A stretch of DNA of 18,107 nt from Paludibacter sp. (GTDB taxonomy: Bacteria; Bacteroidota; Bacteroidia; Bacteroidales; Paludibacteraceae): positions 1 through 18,107 of the forward strand of contig JAUSNQ010000110.1 in the NCBI GenBank assembly GCA_030655595.1. Direction: 5' to 3'. The first letter of the stretch is position 1; the number at the start of each line of letters is the position of its first letter. A program made the position numbers and the translations under genes. The notes beneath the pieces were generated by a model. That model made no database searches. It was given only the letters and a program-made list of their open reading frames with translations, and was not told where the DNA came from. Below are positions 14,587 through 18,107 of this stretch, piece after piece.

Positions 14587-16701
14587 TTATTTCGTAAGGG
14601 CAATTTTCATCACACCCGATTCGCCATGGATGATGTATATGCCTTTATTGAATGTGCTCATTTCAATGTCTTTATTAGAAGTAACCATTATTCTTCCAGA
14701 CATATCCATGACACGGATAAGTTCATTGTTTGAATTCCTAATTACCAAACCTTCGAGGGTAATGCCATTTAATCTGATATTATCTGTAGCTGTTGATACA
14801 GGAACAAACTGAGAACCGGTAAGCAGATAGTCAACTGAATTGTTTAACAGCGTCAATGTATTACCGGTCATTTTATCATAACTATCATTACACAAAGCAA
14901 TTAAGATATATTTCGTAGTGATTGATTCTCCTCGAACATTCGCAGGAACATCGTGAATGGCAACAGCATGTTCTGAATTGCCTTTAGGAGCAGTAGCTAC
15001 GGTTATACCTCCGATTGTAACATCAACTGGCTGAACACCTTTAGTGGCAGCACCACTTAACAGTTCGAGCATACCTTCATTCAGTGTAATTCCGGCAAAA
15101 ATTGGGTGCGTTGGCTGTGTTACGGTAACAGTTCCGTTATTAGCAGCCCCGTTATCAGCTGTTCCCCAAGTCCAACGACCTGAATTATACTGATAAGATT
15201 TAAAATTTAATAAAGGCTTGTTGATGCTTATTAATGCATTGGCTTCAGCATTTCCACCAGCTACAATTTCATTCAAAACAATCAGGTCATAAGGATCGTA
15301 GAATGACGATGCAGGAGCAGAACCAGCTGCTTGTTTAACAGTTACCAAATAATTTACATTGTTATTTAAAAGTGGATATAATTGGGTATCCTGAGCTGAT
15401 GGAGTAGCTGATGCCGTTAAATATAGAATATCTTTGGCTGTCGAAGACTTAACAACAACACTTCCGGTAGCTGTTACAGCACCTCCTGAATATCCGCTCA
15501 ATGGGTCGGCTGTAACCGTATAATTAAATGTGCCCGGCGTTACCAACTCGCCTACCGTTCCGGAGATGGTATAAGTTCCATCATTATAAGCACCTGACAA
15601 ACCAGCAGGCAAACTAGTTACAGCTCCTCCATCCGCATGTTGAAACGTATATACAATATTGGCAATTGCAGTTCCTGCTTTTACAACCTGATTGTTATTT
15701 CCTGATGTAAGGGTAATTATTGGAGCAGGTGTTACATAAGCTTCAACTACTATTGAACCAGTAACTTCATTTCCACCTTCTTCATCTATACTTATTTTAT
15801 AATAGTAAGTACCGACTGTTGTGGGGGTTCCGTTAACAGTTACTGTTTTTGCAACTGTGTTTTTTGAAATAGATAAACCACCGGGGGCTGAGGTTGTTGA
15901 TGTATATGTATTGTCTGTGTACCAGTCTAATAATACGTTGGCATCATCTGCAACAGCTGCATAGGTATAAACAACAGGGGTCATTGCAAGGGTTTCCATA
16001 GCGGAAGCAGGGTTGTTGCCCGATGTGAGTGATATAGTGGGAGAAGTAATAATATCAGAGATATATAGAATTACTTCTCCAATAGCTGTTGTTGATCCTG
16101 AACCGTATGCAGTAGGATAATTTGTATTTACAGAATTATTCATTCTAGCATATAATGTTTCTAATTTCGTGTTTTCAGGATAACTTGTATCGTTTATGAC
16201 AATTCTTCTACACATCACTAAAGATTTAACTGTTATTTCTTCAGGAAACTTCATTACACTTCCAGGACAGTTAGTAATTCCAGAGGTACTTAGCTCAACT
16301 GATTTTGACCAGCCACCATTTTGAATTTGCCACGAGTCACCCGAACCAAGATAAGTACCTAGAGTAAGACTTGTACCATACAAAAACAAGAAATGATGAT
16401 TGGTTGTGTTTGATCTCCAAATGTATCTGACAGAATCAATTTTCTCCGTTTCACTTACTAAAGTAAACATTATATGTTCTGTTGTACCATTAAATCTTAA
16501 ATAAGATTGAGAACTTGCGTTTATACAACTAATTACGTAACCACCACTAGTACTTGTTTCAACAATTGTTACATTTTCTTTAGATGTATAATTAGTATCC
16601 GGTCCAGTAAAAACAACTGTGCGAGAAGCTGCTGTTACATTTACAACACTAAACAGTATTAGAAATAACAGCATGATCGATTTTGTAAAAGTTTTTTTCA
16701 T
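14587..16701 (-). CDS. Secreted multidomain protein of unknown function, paralogue of the 641-aa protein, 704 aa
   Basis: I do not recognise a function. Residues 1-25 form a signal peptide (NVTAA-S). About 27-215 is a unique beta-rich N-terminal domain (TVVFTGPDTNYTSKENV ... GEVILYISD). Two Ig-like domains follow: about 221-323 (SLTSGNNPASAMETLAM), clearly related to the one in the neighbour, and about 326-418 (IITLTSGNNNQVVKAGTAIA), of the putative-Ig type common in secreted proteins of this phylum. About 422-630 is the same alpha/beta domain as in the neighbour: PYDLIVLNE, KPLLNFKSYQYNSGRWTWG, HPIFAGITL, KYILIALCN and NSVDYLLTG. It has a single cysteine (C604), not shared with the paralogue. 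About 640-704 is a T9SS-type sorting domain (IRVMDMSGRIMV ... FNKGIYIIHGESG). Its place among pectinase genes suggests a role in pectin binding or turnover, as inference. Confidence 0.85.
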   Translation of the reverse strand: MKKTFTKSIMLLFLILFSVVNVTAASRTVVFTGPDTNYTSKENVTIVETSTSGGYVISCINASSQSYLRFNGTTEHIMFTLVSETEKIDSVRYIWRSNTTNHHFLFLYGTSLTLGTYLGSGDSWQIQNGGWSKSVELSTSGITNCPGSVMKFPEEITVKSLVMCRRIVINDTSYPENTKLETLYARMNNSVNTNYPTAYGSGSTTAIGEVILYISDIITSPTISLTSGNNPASAMETLAMTPVVYTYAAVADDANVLLDWYTDNTYTSTTSAPGGLSISKNTVAKTVTVNGTPTTVGTYYYKISIDEEGGNEVTGSIVVEAYVTPAPIITLTSGNNNQVVKAGTAIANIVYTFQHADGGAVTSLPAGLSGAYNDGTYTISGTVGELVTPGTFNYTVTADPLSGYSGGAVTATGSVVVKSSTAKDILYLTASATPSAQDTQLYPLLNNNVNYLVTVKQAAGSAPASSFYDPYDLIVLNEIVAGGNAEANALISINKPLLNFKSYQYNSGRWTWGTADNGAANNGTVTVTQPTHPIFAGITLNEGMLELLSGAATKGVQPVDVTIGGITVATAPKGNSEHAVAIHDVPANVRGESITTKYILIALCNDSYDKMTGNTLTLLNNSVDYLLTGSQFVPVSTATDNIRLNGITLEGLVIRNSNNELIRVMDMSGRIMVTSNKDIEMSTFNKGIYIIHGESGVMKIALTK

Positions 16702-16749
16702 AACATATAAATTTAAAAGAGTTGATTAATAATTATAATTTCTCTGATA

Positions 16750-16757
16750 CAAATTTA
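16750..16757 (-). promoter_or_regulatory. Probable -7 element for the 704-aa secreted protein gene
   Basis: On the minus strand TAAATTTG is an exact TAnnTTTG match 48 bases upstream of the ATG at 16701. No TTG is seen at the usual -33 spacing. That is the same arrangement as the beta-sandwich gene promoter at 9402 and suggests activator dependence. The region is AT-rich, so a chance match is possible. Confidence 0.4.
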
Positions 16758-16821
16758 TATGATACCATCATACCTTTTGTGTAAAAATTGACGTAAAATG
16801 TGGAATTATTGGGTTTAACAA

Positions 16822-16858
16822 AAAACACCCTGAAATTCATTGAAAATCAGGGTGTTTT
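16822..16858 (-). terminator. Intrinsic terminator after the GH105 gene
   Basis: A 12-bp perfect stem (AAAACACCCTGA, 16822-16833, with TCAGGGTGTTTT, 16847-16858) begins one base after the stop codon of the minus-strand GH105 gene. A U-rich stretch follows on that strand (TTTTTTGTT). It insulates the 704-aa gene, which then needs its own promoter. Confidence 0.85.
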
Positions 16859-16859
16859 C

Positions 16860-18107
16860 TTAATCTATCCAGTGTTTATAACTGTGTAAATTGTTTATTC
16901 GAACTAAATAAATTCCTTCATCGGGTATTTGAATACTTACACAACATCCTTTATTGAAGTTCTGTTCTGATATTTTTTGACCTTGTACATTGAATACAAC
17001 CACACTATCTAAATTATTTTCAAATGACTCAACACTTAATTCCAGATTATTTGAACGAATTTTAAACTGATTTCCGGCGTTACAGGGTGACGTGGTAGTA
17101 AGATCGCGACTCAGTTCATTCTCCAGACTCGCCATGATAAATGGTCCGAGTACTTTTCCCTCGGTGTTGTTGTGAATGGCTACATCGCTGCCACAAAGAT
17201 AATAGTTTGCATCTCCCTTTCGGGTACCACTCAAACCTGCTGATTCGCAACTTTGTATCAACTTAATTTTACCATTAGCTTCTTCTACCACAAAGGTGTT
17301 GATAAAACCTACATAAGCCCTGTCAGCAACGGATTTATACACCGACTTATCTAAGACTCCTAATCTGATGCCTTTGTAATAAGCATAGGTAAACATGGCA
17401 GTTGCAGAGGATTCTAAGTAGTTATAGACATTGCAGGTTGTGCCTTTGAGTGTGTCGTCGTATTGCAGCAACTGATACCAGCAGCCGGTTGCTTCATCCT
17501 GTCGGTCTTTCAATCCATCGGCTACCAAATTGGTATATTGAATCAGGCGACAACGGGCAGGGTGATCGACCGGCATATATTCGAGCACATCAACCAGAGC
17601 AGCAAAAAACCAACCTACTCCCCTGCCCCAGAATTCCAGGGATTTACCGGTAACCGGATCAGCCCAAAACTTGGATGCATTGTTCAACGGTTCTGCCGAC
17701 CAGGCATGGTAATTGAGTTTTTTTTGTGCATCCCAAGTGTATTTGAATACGGTATCAAATTGCATGACGATGTCATCCCAGGAAGCTGTGTTGTCTGCCT
17801 CACCCAACTCATGACCAAAATTTCCCTGCCACTCGGCATAAAGCGCCGGTCCCATATACAAACCATCGAGCCACATCTGATTGACATACTGCAATTTGTG
17901 CCAAAAACCACCTGATCCGGGAAGATGTGAACCAATGCGGTTGTGGTTGTCTTTCAAGGTGTTGCGACAAGTCGTGATGTTGGTTTTATAAGCAGCTGCT
18001 TTGGTGGTCTGACCTTTTTCCAACGCCCCACGGTAGAGCTCAAAATAGATTTTCCCCGCATTCAGATCGTCTATATTACTTGCTCCCAAGTGCATGCTTA
18101 CATTATC
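16860..18107 (-). CDS. GH105-like unsaturated glycuronyl hydrolase with T9SS-type tail, N terminus outside window
   Basis: Family GH105 (and the related GH88) hydrolyses the 4,5-unsaturated uronate from the end of lyase products, the step after the PL1 enzyme. The frame is open to the right edge (DNVSMHLGAS...), so the Met at 18095 is internal and the gene is partial; 415 codons are visible. Counting from the edge, GGFWHKLQYVNQMWLDGLYMG (residues 66-86) holds the conserved Asp at 81 that matches the catalytic acid of this family. FWGRGVGWFFAALVDVLEYMP (159-179) is the second family signature. About 349-415 is an extra domain after the catalytic barrel with VVVFNVQGQKI and DEGIYLVRIN, like a T9SS sorting domain. 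Family members span unsaturated rhamnogalacturonyl and galacturonyl hydrolases, and I cannot choose between them here. Confidence 0.88.
   Translation of the reverse strand, partial: DNVSMHLGASNIDDLNAGKIYFELYRGALEKGQTTKAAAYKTNITTCRNTLKDNHNRIGSHLPGSGGFWHKLQYVNQMWLDGLYMGPALYAEWQGNFGHELGEADNTASWDDIVMQFDTVFKYTWDAQKKLNYHAWSAEPLNNASKFWADPVTGKSLEFWGRGVGWFFAALVDVLEYMPVDHPARCRLIQYTNLVADGLKDRQDEATGCWYQLLQYDDTLKGTTCNVYNYLESSATAMFTYAYYKGIRLGVLDKSVYKSVADRAYVGFINTFVVEEANGKIKLIQSCESAGLSGTRKGDANYYLCGSDVAIHNNTEGKVLGPFIMASLENELSRDLTTTSPCNAGNQFKIRSNNLELSVESFENNLDSVVVFNVQGQKISEQNFNKGCCVSIQIPDEGIYLVRINNLHSYKHWID

Noticed and set aside
17463..17915. 150-residue plus-strand open frame opposite the GH105 gene
   Set aside because: Antisense to a well-conserved catalytic region, with no signal peptide, domain or ribosome-binding sequence; it is a shadow of the real gene.
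1..18107. tRNA or rRNA genes, CRISPR arrays, insertion sequences, phage genes
   Set aside because: None seen. No spaced identical repeats of CRISPR form and no transposase or integrase motifs. The only repeats are the ACCACAWWAG-type elements around uxaA and ordinary hairpins.

Overview
The window looks like part of a pectin/galacturonate utilisation island from an AT-rich Bacteroidota (Bacteroidetes) genome, probably a Bacteroidales-type environmental relative rather than a gut Bacteroides. Three things point there: a hybrid two-component regulator with propeller, Y_Y_Y, kinase, receiver and AraC modules in one chain; Bacteroidetes-type promoter elements (TAnnTTTG, with TTG/TTTG upstream in some cases); and secreted proteins that end in type IX secretion system (T9SS)-like C-terminal sorting domains. 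No species can be named from sequence reading alone.

Layout. At the left edge (1-35, minus) is the first 11 codons of a gene that is probably tagaturonate epimerase (uxaE). Next, all on the minus strand, come altronate dehydratase (uxaA, 257-1741), tagaturonate reductase (uxaB, 1892-3385) and a LacI-family repressor (3480-4547). The repressor has its own promoter bracketed by two matching operator-like palindromes. Upstream of it is a 1461-residue hybrid two-component system (4777-9162, minus). A divergent promoter region separates this regulator from two plus-strand genes: a small secreted beta-sandwich protein (9459-10238) and a multidomain PL1 pectate lyase (10378-12429). Facing them on the minus strand are two paralogous secreted multidomain proteins of unknown function (12518-14443 and 14587-16701) and a secreted GH105-like unsaturated glycuronyl hydrolase (16860 to the right edge, N terminus missing). 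Clear hairpin terminators follow four of the five secreted-protein genes, and one of them serves a convergent gene pair.

How the parts fit together. Homogalacturonan outside the cell would be cut by the PL1 lyase, giving 4,5-unsaturated ends. The GH105 enzyme would remove unsaturated uronate residues. Galacturonate entering the cell would be isomerised to tagaturonate (the isomerase is not in this window), reduced to altronate by UxaB and dehydrated to 2-keto-3-deoxygluconate by UxaA. UxaE would link tagaturonate to fructuronate. The hybrid two-component system probably senses a pectin oligosaccharide and switches on the secreted genes. The LacI-type repressor probably controls itself and the downstream uxaB-uxaA-uxaE genes. 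No SusC/SusD pair is present in the window.

The least explained items are the two paralogous secreted proteins, which share a cysteine-poor domain reminiscent of ThuA/glutamine-amidotransferase folds; the paired operators around the lacI promoter with a 24-bp dyad in its leader; and a family of ACCACAWWAG-type inverted repeats confined, within this window, to the gaps around uxaA.
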